Shown piece after piece: positions 45,301 to 59,800 of a DNA stretch of 64,000 bases (within the stretch, counting starts at the first letter, position 1; each line of letters opens with the position of its first letter). The stretch lies in contig CH003351.1 in NCBI GenBank assembly GCA_000149265.1, positions 1 through 64,000 of the forward strand, written 5' to 3'. The notes beneath the pieces are model-generated. The model was not told where the DNA came from. It saw only the letters and a program-made list of their open reading frames with translations, and searched no databases. The position numbers and the translations under genes were made by a program. The DNA is from Ciona savignyi (Eukaryota; Chordata; Ascidiacea; Phlebobranchia; Cionidae).

Positions 45301-48300
45301 CTGCCACATGAATAAAAACAAAGGTCATTATTAATGTTACTAAAACAAAACAACAAAAATTGCTTTGTTGGTCATATACTTCAAATTCCAAGGTGGCAGA
45401 GGTGGCATGTTACCACTGTAGAAAATGTGGAGTGGCATCATACAAGATAAACTATACCTGCAACACTAGGTTTCACACAGCTTATTAATGAAATGGAATT
45501 TAATATGCATTTAAAAAATAGCAGCAGGTTGAACTGCCTTACTAAAAGTATATCCAAACAAAAAGAGTGATTTTTTTATTTTAATTGGAAAACTGTTTCC
45601 TAACCCTTTTTTATATTTTATATTAAAAACAGTTGTACTCATAATTTATCGCCTACTTTTTCTTTGGTTTTGTTTATTTAAATCAGTGATTTTTAACTTT
45701 TTTTTCTTTACCTTTTGGTGTGGTCTATGCTGACGCAGATCATTTAAATGTTTTTAAAATTTATTTTATAGTCTTGGTATGTTATAGAAAGCAATAGAAG
45801 ATTTCTGCTGATTTGTATTAGAATATTTCACAGTTGAGAACCACCGATTTAAACATTCTTTTAGTTATAGATTATCACTTTACAGCCTTTTAAACAAACA
45901 GTTTTTTCAATATTTTAAATACATTGTTATTTTTGTTGAAAAGTATTGTCCATTGAGATTTAAAATTCCAGATTCGAAACGACTGGTGCTGTTCTAGAAT
46001 GATTATTCTACCTCATACATTCCATTTCACAGGTATTGATGGTGGGGATCATATTAGAGCTGGAAAATTAAACCTGGTTGATTTGGCCGGGAGTGAAAGA
46101 CAATCAAAGACAGGTTCAACTGGAGAAAGATTAAAAGAAGCAACAAAGATCAATCTATCACTGTCTGCTTTAGGTATATTTTTACTTGTTTAGTTAATTT
46201 AAAAGTAACTATGTAAAAAAATTGTCTTATTGCTTACTCAGTTTTCTTAGGAAAGTTTTATTTCCAGTGTGATAACATACCCTGTATTATCCCACAGTAA
46301 TAAACCTGAATATCCTTTACTATACACGAACTGTACTAGTTGTTCATGTGCAACAAGCTTTTGCCAAAACATGTATTTTTATTTCAGGCAACGTGATATC
46401 AGCGCTAGTGGATGGCAAGTCAAAGCACATTCCATATCGTGATTCTAAACTGACACGTCTTTTGCAAGACTCACTTGGTGGGAACACCAAAACGCTGATG
46501 GTGGCCTGCCTATCTCCTGCTGATAATAATTATGATGAAACTTTAAGCACTCTGAGGTAATGCAAGTTTTAACAACTTTCATATTTATGATACCCTACCA
46601 TGACTAGGAGCAGACCAATTGAGTAGCATTGGCAATTTTACTGCTTTGGATTCTAAATATATTCTTACAGTATATTTGTTTAGGTTAAAGCGAAAACAAA
46701 GTAAAGTATTAAAAGTATAACAGTTATAATTTTTATTGAAACATTTATTCTTTACTTACATTTCCAATAAAAATATCCATGGTACCATATAATAATTTTG
46801 ATTAAACTTAATGTTTTGTTTTGTAAACAACTTAATGTTTTTGTTCAGGTACGCAAACCGAGCGAAAAACATCAAGAACAAACCACACATTAATGAAGAT
46901 CCTAAAGATGCCTTGCTCAGAGAATACCAGGAGGAAATCAAAAAGCTGAGAGGGCTGCTTGCTGGGCAACTTGGTCCTGATGGGATTAAAGGTAGTGCTT
47001 GATTGGTGTCATCATTGGTCTTTTTGGTTGGCTGTTTTTTGTATGTTAAACCAAAAAGATATAACCAGCCACTGGCTAGCTAGTTGTGTACTCATGCAAA
47101 GCACTTGGCAGGTGTGGTTTTATGGATTGAACATAAACTGTCGAAATGTGTGCATCATATTTAACACACCCAACAGCTCAGAAAACTTGACTGTGGGAAT
47201 GTGTCTTATAACACCTCAGTGTTTTTTTTTTCGGGGAAAACAAATTCCTTTATATGTAAAGAATTCAAAGTTATCATTGTAGGTTTCACCTCCAACATTT
47301 ACACTCCTTAAAGTTTTTTACTAATGCCCACGAATTTCAACCACTTCCATAAAATTTGGAAAATTTATTACAATATTTGAGTTATAATTTCTCTGAAAGT
47401 AGTCCAAATGGTTTTGCTCTAATCCTATTTAACAAAGGTCCGTCTGTTTTTGTTTAACCAGTCAAATTCCAGCTATATTTGGTGATGAAGCAGATGAATT
47501 GAGTCCATCTGTTAACTCTGGTTTGTTTAAGATTTGATAAACGGAAAATTTTATCAAATAATTATCAAAGCTTTGCGATAAAATGCTGAATTAGATTAGC
47601 TAAAATTGGGTGCCGCTAGTTTTAATGCTATTTTATATCAATGCTTTATCACACTTGAAAAATAGTTGTGTAAGACACACAGTGTCTTTGTATTTGTGTT
47701 TAATCTGTGGTATTTAAATCATGCTGGATATGCAAATTAGGGCTAGTTAATTGCTTTTGTCATTTTTTACTGAAAACGGCTGAAAAATCTGATGTGTTTA
47801 TTGAAAAAAGTAATTCATGTATTTTTAATTTGATCTGTAAAACTGGTTGGTGTCTTTAGTTTTTTACTTTAATTAAATTTGCCCGGTAGACTTAACTTGA
47901 TTGTTAATTTTTCAGCTTTGCTTGAAGGCCAATCGCCAATTCCAAAACCAAAATCTGAAAGTGATGGGGAGAAAGAGAAAAAGGAAAAGGTTGCACAGGA
48001 TGATACTGATGATATTAAAAAGGTTGATGATTTATTTTTACTTTAAACATTTTCCTTTTAACTTATTGATTCCCTATATGTCTTTGATAAAACCACTGTG
48101 CCTAGTGTTAAAGACAGTTCGTAGCATTATTATTTTCCAGATTTATTCATATTTTATTATGAAATCATAATTTTACTTGTGCATTATAGATGCCACTATA
48201 TCCAGCACAGTTCTTTCCAGTATTTGACTACTTCAGCATACCTAAATATCATGATACATTGCACAAAAAATGATACTTTCTACAAAAAGTATTGAACAAA

Positions 48301-51300
48301 TCAGCAAAACAGAAATTTAAAAAATGTTAATAATTTATATTCTTATTCTAAAAACAAACATTTTCAAACATATGTAAATGTTATCATATCTGTCTTCTGA
48401 CCTATTTTTGTATTTTCTTTCTGAAAGCAGGTCTTAATAAATATTTTTATTTAGTTTAATACCTTATGTTATGTGACAAAAACTATTTAGTTTAGGCTGA
48501 TTGTGATTTTACTTATGAATTATTAATACAATATTGTGGTTTTATGATTTATTAAACATGTCAGCTTGCTTACAAGACAGTGCAATGTGCAGCAACATTT
48601 GTCATTCTACACTGGTGCTTGCGCTATTATGATAATTCTAAAACTAGCTTTAAGATTGTCAGGTTTACAAAATTTGATGGTTATACAAAATAATTAACAT
48701 GGCCTTACTAATATGTGAATGTAGCTGGCAGGTTGAATAGGATTTTTTTATAATTGTTAATGCAGAAATAGAATAATTTAAGATGATTGTGTGTTCCGGA
48801 TTTAAAGTATAGAATGAAAAACATCTTAGTTTCAAGCATTAGTGGTGAACCCATTAACCAAGCTTGAACAGCTTTACTTCTCTTAACTTATACTCCATTG
48901 ATGACCCAACTTCACTTATTTGTTATGTTATTGAGTCCCATGATGTTTAGGAATATGAGGAGAAACTGCAGGAGATGAAGTTGCAATACGAAGCTGAGCA
49001 GATGAGCAATGCAAAGCTGCAGGAAGACATGAATAAACTTAAGAGCCAATATGAACAACACATCTCACAAGCTGGTATGTTTCATATTTCAAGAATTAGA
49101 AAAATTCCTTCTTTATTTTCCTGTTTATGCTCAAAATCAAAATCCAGGTTGGAGTAGTAATCCTATTTAAGATTTAAAAATACTCGGTTTAATTTGTATT
49201 TTAACATTTATGTATAAAGAGATATAAAGGAGGAAGTTATTAATTGGCGTGTCAAATACATATTGTAAATAATAATTTTTTAAATGATATGGCTATAATT
49301 TTGTTGATCCAAGATGCGACTGTGCACCAAAAGTATGTGCATTTTTTTGCACAAGTCAACATATAATTCTATATTAATTATGTTAATAAAAAAGTTTACC
49401 ATTTTGTGACAGTTTTATGAATATTTTTTAACATATTTCATTTATGTCTGAGCAGCTTGACCCTGATATTATGTCCAATGGTGACAGTAATTCAAATAAT
49501 TTTATGTGTTAAAAAATATAGTCAATCTTATATATTCATGAAATTAATTATTTAAAGTAAAGCTTAAATTGTGTTTTGTTTACTATTTTTTGTTTCTACC
49601 AGGGCTAGCTACACAAAAGACATTATCAATTGATCGAATATCTCAAGAGGTGAATATATTTGTTTTATAATTATACTTTAAAATTAACCAGGTAATGTCT
49701 AATAATCTGGTGCATGTTTTAATTGCAAAAATGTTACCGGTAAATCATCAATGATATTAAAATATCACTATAATGGAAATAGAAGAAAATCTCTTATACA
49801 GAAAAGTCACAATATGCAATTGACTATTCTCTTCGTATATTTGGTTTGGACTATTTTACATTTTCATGCATTACCCATGCTAAATACAGATGTTTTTAAT
49901 TGTTAGCTCATTTTAGTTATATATAACATTGATATCTATTTTAACAAAATCTTATATCATGATTAATGTAATCAAATTTTCTTGTAAATTTTAAAGTAAA
50001 ATTACTTGTAAAATTTTTAGTAAACTTAAATTGTTGATGATTTTGTATATAATTATGTTCTTGTGTTTGTGTAAATTCATGCCCTTACGGTGGGGTATAC
50101 TTTTGGAGCAGATTATATAAGTTTGGTGCAATTGGATGATACCGCCCTTGCAATCATCCACAAAATAACACCATATGAATGGTTTGTAGCTGGTTCACAT
50201 ATCACCATTCCCCCCTGAAACACCATCTGACACCACATCGCCTATTTCCCTTCTGTCTGGCCACCTTCCCACGGTAGAGGAATGTGAAGACACCGACTTG
50301 CTTGTCTACCGCCAGTCGGCAAATTTCATGCTCAAGCTGTCAGAGCTTATATACAACCATGCGTTGGAGGTGTCAGTGAGAAGGTCCATCCATAACCTGC
50401 CCATTGTTGCAACAGCTGCTGCCGAGATTGCAGTATGGATAATATGAAGTTGTTGTGCGCATGCCTAATTGTGTCTGCGGAGAAAGTGTTTCATATCAGT
50501 GTACCGTCTACACCAATCTACCAAAATAAAAACAAATATCAGTCAGGTTTCTTGTAATGTAAATAATATTGGGTTAGAAAATAGTATAGTAAGTTGAATG
50601 GTTGTGTATAAACTTGCATGGGGTCAATTACTGTACCAGGTATTTTATTTTAAAAAAATCTTGCAAATTTGAAATATTTGTGTGGATTTGAATATATGTT
50701 GTTGATGTTTTCTTCCAATAATAGCAATTTCGCCTTTATATTTTTGGGATTACTTTCTTTTACCTGCGCTCAAGATTTGAAAAGATGTTCTGCCTCATTT
50801 TCTTAAGAACTTGATGACACTATAACATGTTTCTGACATTAAGTAAAAAAACAAATGTCTATAGTTTTGGAAATTTTTCTGTAAGCATCTGAATCTTTCT
50901 TTTCACACTTTAAACTTCTCCAAGGGAATTTGGGTGTTCCTTAATGGTATAGAAATTATAAAAATACTACAATAAACAAGTAAAAGGGTAATGGTGTGTC
51001 GAACTTATAATCTTGTATTCCAGCTTGCATCATCTACAACATCAAACTCAGATGCCGGGTTCTATGACTCAAATACTGAAGTAAGATTTACTTATTTATT
51101 TAATCTAAAGATTAAAATGGTGTGAGTGAGTGTTTATACGTCCCCTGGACTTACTTTTCATAAGCCAGTAGAGTTTGCTTATTTAAATGGCTTTCCAATT
51201 TTAACCCATGTTCGCATGTCCTTTAGCAGGGCACTTAGCAAGTACCGCTGAAACTCAGTCGATAGTTGTGTTGTACTAGTTAGCAAATGTCTCATTCCTA

Positions 51301-54300
51301 TACAACATACTGTGATTGGATGGACATCATCTGCCGATTACCTGGGGTTAACACACGATGCATGTTTCTAATAATAAGATAAACATAAAATATCCTGTTT
51401 TATTGTGGAAGTTAAATTATGCATGTATTAAAAATATTTGATTAGAGTTTCTCAAATTTGATCATATATTTTTATATTATTTTAGACTATGGCAGCAGAT
51501 GGCACAGCAGTACATGAACATGAACAAGTAAGAAGTATTGATATAATTTGCATACTGTACTCTAATTTTTAAATAAAAGTTATTTTGCGATCCATGATTT
51601 AATTTTGGTAAAAGCCCAGTGTGTAAAGTTTTAAGTATTTGAAATACTGTACATAATGATGTACATAAAGATGTGTGTATGATCGTGACCTGGGAATTTT
51701 TGTTTACACTACTTTTTAATTACAGGTTGCACAGTACATAGGCAGCGTTAGCTCAAATGAGCCACCGAATCTTCGCAACTTAATAGACGAAGATGATCAA
51801 GTTAACCAGGAGGATGTAATGAAACAACATGAAGAAGCTTTGAAAAGGTAAAGTAGAATATTTGTTAAGTTAAATGCAAATCATGTAAGCTTAAAGGAGC
51901 GCTGAGAATGTCTTTGCAATGCTAATCTCCTTTTTTATGCCAATAGTGCATTATGGCTGGGCCAGTGCTTTGTTGTTAACTATTTATAATTATTACCACT
52001 AACTTTCGGAGCTGTGGTTTACAAACACAGATTGACCAGTGTACACTGGAAGTGCAACCCACCTTTAAAATGGTCATAAACAATTTACATTTTCAGTTTA
52101 TTTTATGCCATTAGTACTTTATTGCTGCACCAGTCCTTTGCTGTTTTGAACAGCGTTTTTAATAGCAATTTCCAAACTTACATTTAAAACATTTTCTTCA
52201 CAGACTGCAGATGTTGCAGCAAAACATGGTAGGTGGTGAGAAAACTAACGATGAGACAATTGTGAAAGCGCGACAATCACGACGAAAACATGTCGATGAA
52301 CGGCGCAAGCGATTGGCTGAAGCATCCAACAAAGACGATGATGATGTCATGTTGGACGTCTATGACAGCATACAAGATGATGTGAAAGTCCGCAACCGTG
52401 TCATTACCAAGCACAAGGAACAGGTTCAAAACATAAATGATGACTTAATTATTTTTTGTAACATTGTCAGATATTATGCGTGTAGAGAAGCATACCAAAT
52501 AAAAAAATAATGTTAATTGCTGGTCCTATCACATCGGTTGATGTTGTACTGGTGATCAATATTCTGCCACAGGAAGTTGTCTACTAATTCCATACCGTTA
52601 CTAGACTGTTTTTGGTGGTTACTGAACTACATAGATAAGTGTTCACTTTGATCATAATTAAACACTATGTTTGCCATTGGCATTTAAATACAAAATTATG
52701 AAAGCTTTGATTTGGCATGTTTTTACCACATTTGTAATTTAGTTGTTGTTGTTTAAAATATTTAAAATATTGTTTATGTTGTTGATAGATACATGGTCTT
52801 AAAATGGAAATTGAAGATTTAAACTATGAATTTGAGCGAGACCGGAGTGAATATTTAGCAACAATTAGAAAACAGGAAAAGGACCTAGCTCTTTTGAATG
52901 TAAGTTTCATTGTTCTAATTAACAACTATAAATTGTTAAATACAGTTTTTAAAAACTGTTTTTTTTTTAAAACAATTTTAATTGGTAACAGTAATACTTG
53001 TTTACAACCTTTTGCATGCAGAGTACAAAAGAATTTTAAAGGATTTAAATTTTACCCTTTTTTAAAGTTATACTCTATATTTTTTTACCCTTTTTTAAAG
53101 TTATACTCTATACTCATTTTTCTCAGGCTACTAAATTAGTTAAAAATGTCAAAACTGTGTGTAGAAGAAGTTTTAAAACCCTGAATTCAAAACATAAGTT
53201 TTAAAATATATCCAGACATGCTACTGTATAAATCAACATTGTATAAGTGTGACCTTATATGAAGTTCAACAATTTTCTAAATAATTTATATTTCCTGTTT
53301 ATTATAACATGCCACATCAAACACAAATTTCCCAGGACATCCTGCTTAAAATCCACCCCACAATACGGCGAGATTGCAACTACAGTAATCTCGACCGAGT
53401 CAAATCAACTGTCAAATATGACGAGGTCAATGAAAAATGGATTCTACCTGATCTTGTTGTTACCAAAACTACACTTCCCAGTGCAGGTATGTTTCAATTT
53501 TCATAATCGCCCTGTCGACTATTTCAAAGTTTATTGGTATCCACAAAAATATTAGATGGTGTAGTTTGTTATAAACTCAATTATTTGTCGGCCTAGATTA
53601 TTCCAGCTCAAAATATTTAACAAGAGTAACACTAGCTAAATTCTTGTATGTCTGAAAAAAAGATATTGAATTTTCCACAAGGTGGTGCTAGTAATCTCTT
53701 TCCTTAAATGGACAGACGAAAAACACCATAATTAGTACGGTCATGTACCCAAATGGTTAACGCAAATGATACATATACCAAATTATATACAAACTGATGA
53801 GCAACAAGCTCATCAGGGGTTCGAAACTAAGTAAAAATGCACAATAACTGTCAATATCACATCATGAACAAACAGGTCCCCCTAGTGGCGGTCGATTCGA
53901 GCGAGGAAATTCACTCGGTCAATCTCCCACATCCAGTAGCTCAGTTGAAAGTTATTCCCAGGTATTCTAGTAGCCCAGATAAGGAAATTCAATACTCGAT
54001 TTAAGTTGTTTCAATATTTAATTTCTTTTAAAATGTTTTATTTATTTAAGTTTTAAAGTTACTGCAATATTCAAATTTAACTTAAAATTAAGAAATATTT
54101 TAATAAACCACAACCAGATAACCATTTTTTGGCAATAAAACAGATATAAAATGTGTTTTGTTAAAATTATCAAACTTTTTTCCAATTTGAAGATTAAAAT
54201 TTATTTACAACCTGATTTGCTACAGAGAAATGAAGAGGATAGGTATCTTGCAAAACTTAATCGAAACAACCACGATAGTATAGCGAACAGTTACTTCATG

Positions 54301-54968
54301 CCAAAAAGACAAGTTAAACAAATTATTTCCTCATCTCATTCTGACGGCTCACTTCGTGGTAAGTCTGTCTTTTGCTAATAATTAGTAAGAGTAAATATGA
54401 CTAAACATCCTCATGAACAACTCAATGACCATGTGGAACAAGTTATAGTTTTATGTCTGATTGTTGCACGTTACTAAATGAGGATGGGTTCGATATTATC
54501 CGTAAGCTCCTCAACTGAGTTGTTGGACAAGGTCTTAAACAAATGCTACCTTTACACAGTGATTTACTCGGGCCAACAAAACTGTTATCAATGATGCTTT
54601 TGTCTTGTAATTATTGAAATATATTTATATTTAATAATATTTTAAATGTTAACTATTTAAACTGTGTAACATTAGTTTTACACTGATAAGATTTTTTTAA
54701 CAATGTTAACACATATTTAGGCAAATATTTGGGAAATATGAGTCCGGTAATGGGGACATCTAATGGCCACTCACACAACGGGGAGCGAATTTCACCATCC
54801 GGCTACCATCAAATGACCACCAACACCAATGGAAACAACTTGCCTGGTGCTCCGATTAACTTTGGTTATGAAGACACATTGAATCGCAGGCCGCATAAAC
54901 TTGATTCAATTGCACCAGTTCAAACAAAGTCCAGAAAAAAGAAGAAGAAGTATCTCGATCCACTTTAA
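42348..54968 (+). CDS. KIF17: kinesin-2 family motor KIF17 (OSM-3 type)
   Basis: KIF17 is a homodimeric plus-end motor of cilia and dendrites. Twenty-two exons: 42348-42374, 42548-42646, 42959-43114, 43754-43900, 44566-44667, 45011-45200, 46033-46173, 46388-46556, 46849-46991, 47473-47520, 47916-48022, 48951-49074, 49603-49649, 51024-51080, 51486-51527, 51726-51847, 52204-52423, 52789-52899, 53336-53486, 53876-53961, 54226-54358, 54721-54968; 889 aa, all phases consistent. The motor has P-loop GQTGCGKS (108-115), switch [10 protein letters not shown] (from 221) and switch II DLAGSE (257-262), then the neck [20 protein letters not shown]. Coiled coils follow, with KIF17-specific [30 protein letters not shown] and a lysine-rich tail [21 protein letters not shown] plus exon 2 adds ~18 residues before the usual MAEAVKV; that ATG may be an alternative start. 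Confidence 0.95.
47025..47240 (+). mobile_element. degenerate main-family SINE in KIF17 intron 9
   Basis: Weak similarity in order: CTGGCTAGCTAGTTGTGTAC, GCAAAGCACTTGGCAG, then AACACACCCAACAGCTC and CTTGACTGTGGGAATG. Confidence 0.45.
50075..50447 (+). pseudogene. coding-like patch in KIF17 intron 13, unrecognised
   Basis: Two abutting open frames look coding by codon choice and higher GC than the intron around them. The first (50075-50218) includes [14 protein letters not shown] and stops at TGA. The second (50190-50447) includes [20 protein letters not shown] and [20 protein letters not shown]. They switch at a run of six C (50210-50215), so a one-base indel would join them. I do not recognise the family. 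It may be a transposon remnant, a retropseudogene or an unannotated exon set. Confidence 0.35.
51150..51395 (+). mobile_element. degenerate main-family SINE in KIF17 intron 14
   Basis: Recognised by GTCCTTTAGCAGGGCACTTAG, TACAACATACTGTGATTGGA, GATTACCTGGGGTTAACACA and AGATAAACATAAAATATCCT in family order. Confidence 0.5.
53745..53840 (+). mobile_element. second-family SINE head in KIF17 intron 19
   Basis: GTACCCAAATGGTTAACGCA (A-box-like) and GGGGTTCGAAACTAAG (B-box-like), with GATGAGCAACAAGCTCATC between. It ends about 35 bp before exon 20. Confidence 0.65.
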
Positions 54969-56856
54969 CTAGTCTTGCCAGAATCGGTGCGATCACTCAC
55001 ATAGGAAATTCAGCCAAATAACATTAGTACTAGTTTTTATACCAGTGTTAATTGAACTGTTGTGGTGTAAATTAAAATATCTCCATATAATATTGGTAGG
55101 ATTGTGCACAGTACTCACTCTAAACGTTATGTAGTTCCGTTCAAACGTTTTACCTTTTTCTACAGACCACCCCTTCTTTTTAACTGTGCCTCTTGATGCG
55201 AGTTGTATTTAGTCTCTATTTTATCTTACTTTCAGTATTTTTAAAATACCAAAACTGTTTAAATATATTTTGGTACAGCACTTCAAGATGCAATAACTGT
55301 ACATATATTAAAGTTATAAATAAATATATTTATATGAACATGGTCGTTTTATTAGTCATTTTTAACGTAATGTTACTTGTACTTGGATTTGCGAAAGTTA
55401 CTCTTAAATGGACTGGAATAATGCCACGAAATTTAAGGAGGTCTTGCTATCCTTCATCGTGTGTTGCTTTAGTTCTTTTGTGATCCACTAATTCAATGAG
55501 GTATTTGTTGACAAAGACGGATCGTTGTCCTATTCACGAACGAGAATACTAAAAAGAACGAATTATGAAATTTGATCTTGTTATTAGAAACGAAGTCTAC
55601 TTTTGTCTTGGTTTGATGTATAATGAGCCATTTGGATAAAGGAACACCGCAGACTGTATGGTAAAAGTTGTTAAATGTGGCTGAGGTCTTAGATGTGGTT
55701 AGCACTTGGTAAAAGTAAAGTGGCCAATTGTATTTAAACAAATCAATAGTTTAACGTGGGATTTATTTTAGGGTACCGGTACCATAAGATGTTTCATAGG
55801 GTTCCATCAAAATGAAATACTTGGAAAAGGGTTCTGGTTAGCTGAAAAAGATTTTTAAGATTGCTGTGTAGTCATTTCTACTCATCTCAACTGATATGGT
55901 TGAAATAAGGTAATAGTGCTCTAGTAATCTTTTTACTTTTTGAATTATGGTTATTTTATTAATTGTCGTGGTATTTGTCCGGGCACATATAGCCCTAGAC
56001 CACTGGTTTAGAGCGTCGTCTTTATCCGAAAGGTAAAATCAAAAGTAGCCACAGGCTTTTTGTTGGTTTTTGAACAAGGCAGCAACGATTTAATTTGCGC
56101 AATATACAACACACTATAAGTGTTTCGGCATCTGGACAGTGCGCGCGGGTTATAAGACGATAGTCGTGGATACTTCCATTCATATGGTTTTGTAGCGACG
56201 TTTTAATCCTATATTCTTATTACAATTTTCACACCCAACGGTTATATCCCTTTCCTTAATAATTTAGATGCTTCAGGATTATTGGAGAATAATTTGCGGA
56301 AATACCATTTAAAATACGGCACGGTCATCGGCAACAAGTATTACTAAATAAAATTAAAGATTCAAAGTTATTAAAACTCGATTCGTGGCCTTTAAATATG
56401 TTTGTCGTTCCGACCTTTCATATAACAAAGCATACAGGTAATTCAAATAGCTTTTGCAAACAAAAGTTTTGTTTGATTTATCAACATAGCGACAAAGACC
56501 CGTAACAACACAGCTTTACTCTTGCCATATACTCAAAGGATTTCAAGCCAGGCCCTGCTAAGACTTCATTGACCTTCTTCAGACAGATTGTTCAAGATAT
56601 TAAGAATAGCTCATAATCTTTTGTTTCACAACATAATATCTTGAATGCGGTAATATTAAGACACAATGACGTAACAGAAAGCAAAAGCAAGCAACTAGCC
56701 AGTGGGGTAAAATACATCATAAAGAATCATGCGAAAAGTAAACGATTAAGCTCTTGCTTCTGTTCCATATTTTTGAGGCGTTTGCCTCATAAATATGTGT
56801 TTTAAATTTATTAAGTTTAGGGAAATTTTGGCGTAGATACAAATCACTTGGTACAA
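54969..56856. other. intergenic between KIF17 and the LRR gene
   Basis: KIF17 3' UTR, an AT-rich spacer, a degenerate SINE (55985-56195) and the upstream region of the LRR gene. The open frames at 55193-55483 (plus) and 55493-55741 (minus) lack support. Confidence 0.5.
55985..56195 (+). mobile_element. degenerate main-family SINE
   Basis: CCACTGGTTTAGAGCGTCGT (head), AATATACAACACACTATAAG and GGTTATAAGACGATAGTCGT follow family order with heavy divergence. Confidence 0.45.
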
Positions 56857-59800
56857 ATGACCGAATTATATAGTAGATTTCCAGAACAGTCCGCAATAAA
56901 AAGTCAAAAAAGAAAGGTACATTTTAAAGAGTCAGAAGCAATTATAAGGTAAGTCAATATAAAAGCAATGTAAGCTATAACATAAACCACTAAAAACAGA
57001 CGATTTCAATTTTTAATTAATTTTACGAGACCTGGTTCGGAATACGTACTGGGTTCGGTTCTGGGTCCATTTTAAACGACATGCTGCATGTAAATCGGTT
57101 CCCTAATCAAGCAATCGTTTATCGTGTTCAAAAGGACATAAAAATAAATTGTCCGCATAAAGCGCTAATTTTTTGGCGCGAAATGGTTCTTAAGTCACCA
57201 CGTGGTTATCATTCCTGATTAAACCGTCGTGGCCAACGTACCGGTAAACATTGGTCTCTTAATAAATAATAATTTGTTGAACACGATTAACTACGGAAAC
57301 CTTGGTATGAAGTGAGCTGCGGCAGGTATTCAATGGTTGATTCGTGTGATGTGAATGACATAAAATATTTCGGCATTCGGGACACTTATAACGACACACA
57401 AAAGAAATAAAAGGAGGGAAACTAATCCGTAAAAAGTAGGGTTTGGAATTTTAACCCTGAGCCAGCACTGATTTTAAACCCAGACGGAAAACTAACTCTA
57501 ACCCCAGCCCTTACCCTCACGTCATAATCTTTAAATTTTTGGTGTACAGTGCCATGCTTTTATTGACATTGAACCTAAAATACCTGACACTGTCCATTGT
57601 CCATCAAAAAGTACTCTTTGTTTTTATCTCCGACACACAATTTAAGCAATAAGGTATCAACACTTCCTTTACAGTTAAAACCCATGATCGTTGTCAGCTT
57701 ACTTTGTACTGTACTCTTGCATTACTTTAAAGTCTGAAGACTCAAAACTTAAAACAAAATTATTTATTTCAGTGCAGATAAAAGGTTGGAGTCGCCACCA
57801 AGACATGGCGAGGGTGATACAGTGATTACAAATACCATTAATATAACATTGTTGTCTGAAAATATTTCACACTCTATCCATCCTTCTGGAAAGACACTTG
57901 GTTTCCAAAACGATAAGTTTGCTGTACAAAGTGATCCCGTAAGTAAAGTGTTATAAATATCCTATAATACTGTCTGTCTTTATATATGCTTGATTGATTC
58001 GACAGGAACATAACATACCATCACAAAACAATAAGATAGAAGAAAATGTTAGGCTGCAGTTGCTTAAAGATATATTGGAGTTGCCAATTAAGATTGAATC
58101 CTTGCCCACTGCAGAGAAAGTGCTTCGACACCGGAAAAGGTATTGTTTCAGAATTATTAAGAATTCTCAATTTTATAATATAGGTATTGAAAAAGGGAAT
58201 CAATATAGACACACCAAATAATACTGCATTGGGGAAAAAGTGTTGCTGTTATTATTAAGCTGATTCCATTCATCTTTATTATTCTGACTGATCAGTCTGG
58301 TGGATTAATGTATCGCCTTTCAGTCGAAGGGTTGCAGGTGTGAAACTGGTCTAGCTAGTCGTTGGGTACTTGGGCAAAGCACTTAACGGTCATTGCTTGA
58401 ACCTAGCGGATTAATGAGTTCTACCAAATTGAAGAAACGTCCTAATCATTCACAACACACTAAAATAGCTCCAGTAACCCGACAGCGGGCACGAGATAAT
58501 CTGACGATTGCATGTGTGTTAACCCACCTGGTTTTTTCATGTACGGGGATAAACATAAATATTCTTATTATCATTTTCCTCTCTAAGAAGAAGATAATAT
58601 AAACATCTAAAACAAAGTATAAAAAGACCTATTGAAGTATAATTTTCAGATATATTGATTTGAGCAACAAAGGTTTGGATAGTATACCTGAAGAACTTTA
58701 TGAATTTGTGGAGACTGAAGAGTTGCATTTGGAACAAAATGAGCTTCGAAGTTTGCCTCCTGAGATTAGCTGTCTAACCAATTTAAGGTTACATAAAAGC
58801 TTAAAGCACATAATAAACCCTTTCCAGGCATTATATTAAAATGTTATGCATATCCTTGGTAAAGGGGGACATTGGATTATTTTTTTACACTTCACTGGCA
58901 TGCAATATTGCACCCCAAAAGAAATCATAAAATAAGATTTTGAAAATAAACCTTTTTTTTAGTAAATATGGATTATTTTAAGCATATTAATTAAATGTTA
59001 GACCTTTTACATAAACAAATCAAATAAAGTCAAAAATTAAATATCAGATTAAATATCTTCATATCATCTTCTTTCATGCCCTGCATAAAAACAAAGGAAA
59101 CATTCCAATGAATTAAAATGATAGAAAAGTTGGTGGTTAATATTTTCTAGTTCTTAGAACTAAATATATATACCTTCAGTCCTTCACTAACATTGTTCAA
59201 ATCTACCAACTAAATTCTGTAAAAACCCTCGTATCACACATAGAATGTGTTTGCGGTAAACTTGCCAAAAGAGTTTGTGCTAAATATATATACTGGTACT
59301 AACGACGCCAACAGCCAGTACCTTTGTTCTACACCATTTGTTAAAACTTGGGTTACAGGATAATATTATGTGCTCCATGTTAATGTTACAGCTGTTTCTT
59401 TGATACTGGTCCACATAGTTTTTAAGTGATAATTTAACCTTATTTTGTTTTGATCTGTACAGAATTCTGTATGCAGACAGAAATAGATTGGAAGATGTGA
59501 GCTCTAACATTTCTCATTTGCCAAATTTGACATCACTTGACCTTAGTTCGAATCCATCTCTAATTCTCCCAGTTTCGGCCTTGTTACAGCTGGCCTATTT
59601 AACTCACCTACGGTTGTACAACATTAATCTCAATGAATTTCCTGCTGATTTTTGCCGCACAATGCTTCATCTCAGACTGCTTGGGTTTTCCAATAATCAT
59701 GTTAAGCAGTTGCCGCCAGAAATGAACAGACTTCGTAAATTAGAAGAACTACATGTTGAAAATAATCAACTTACAGAATTTCCACTTTGTATCTGCTCAC

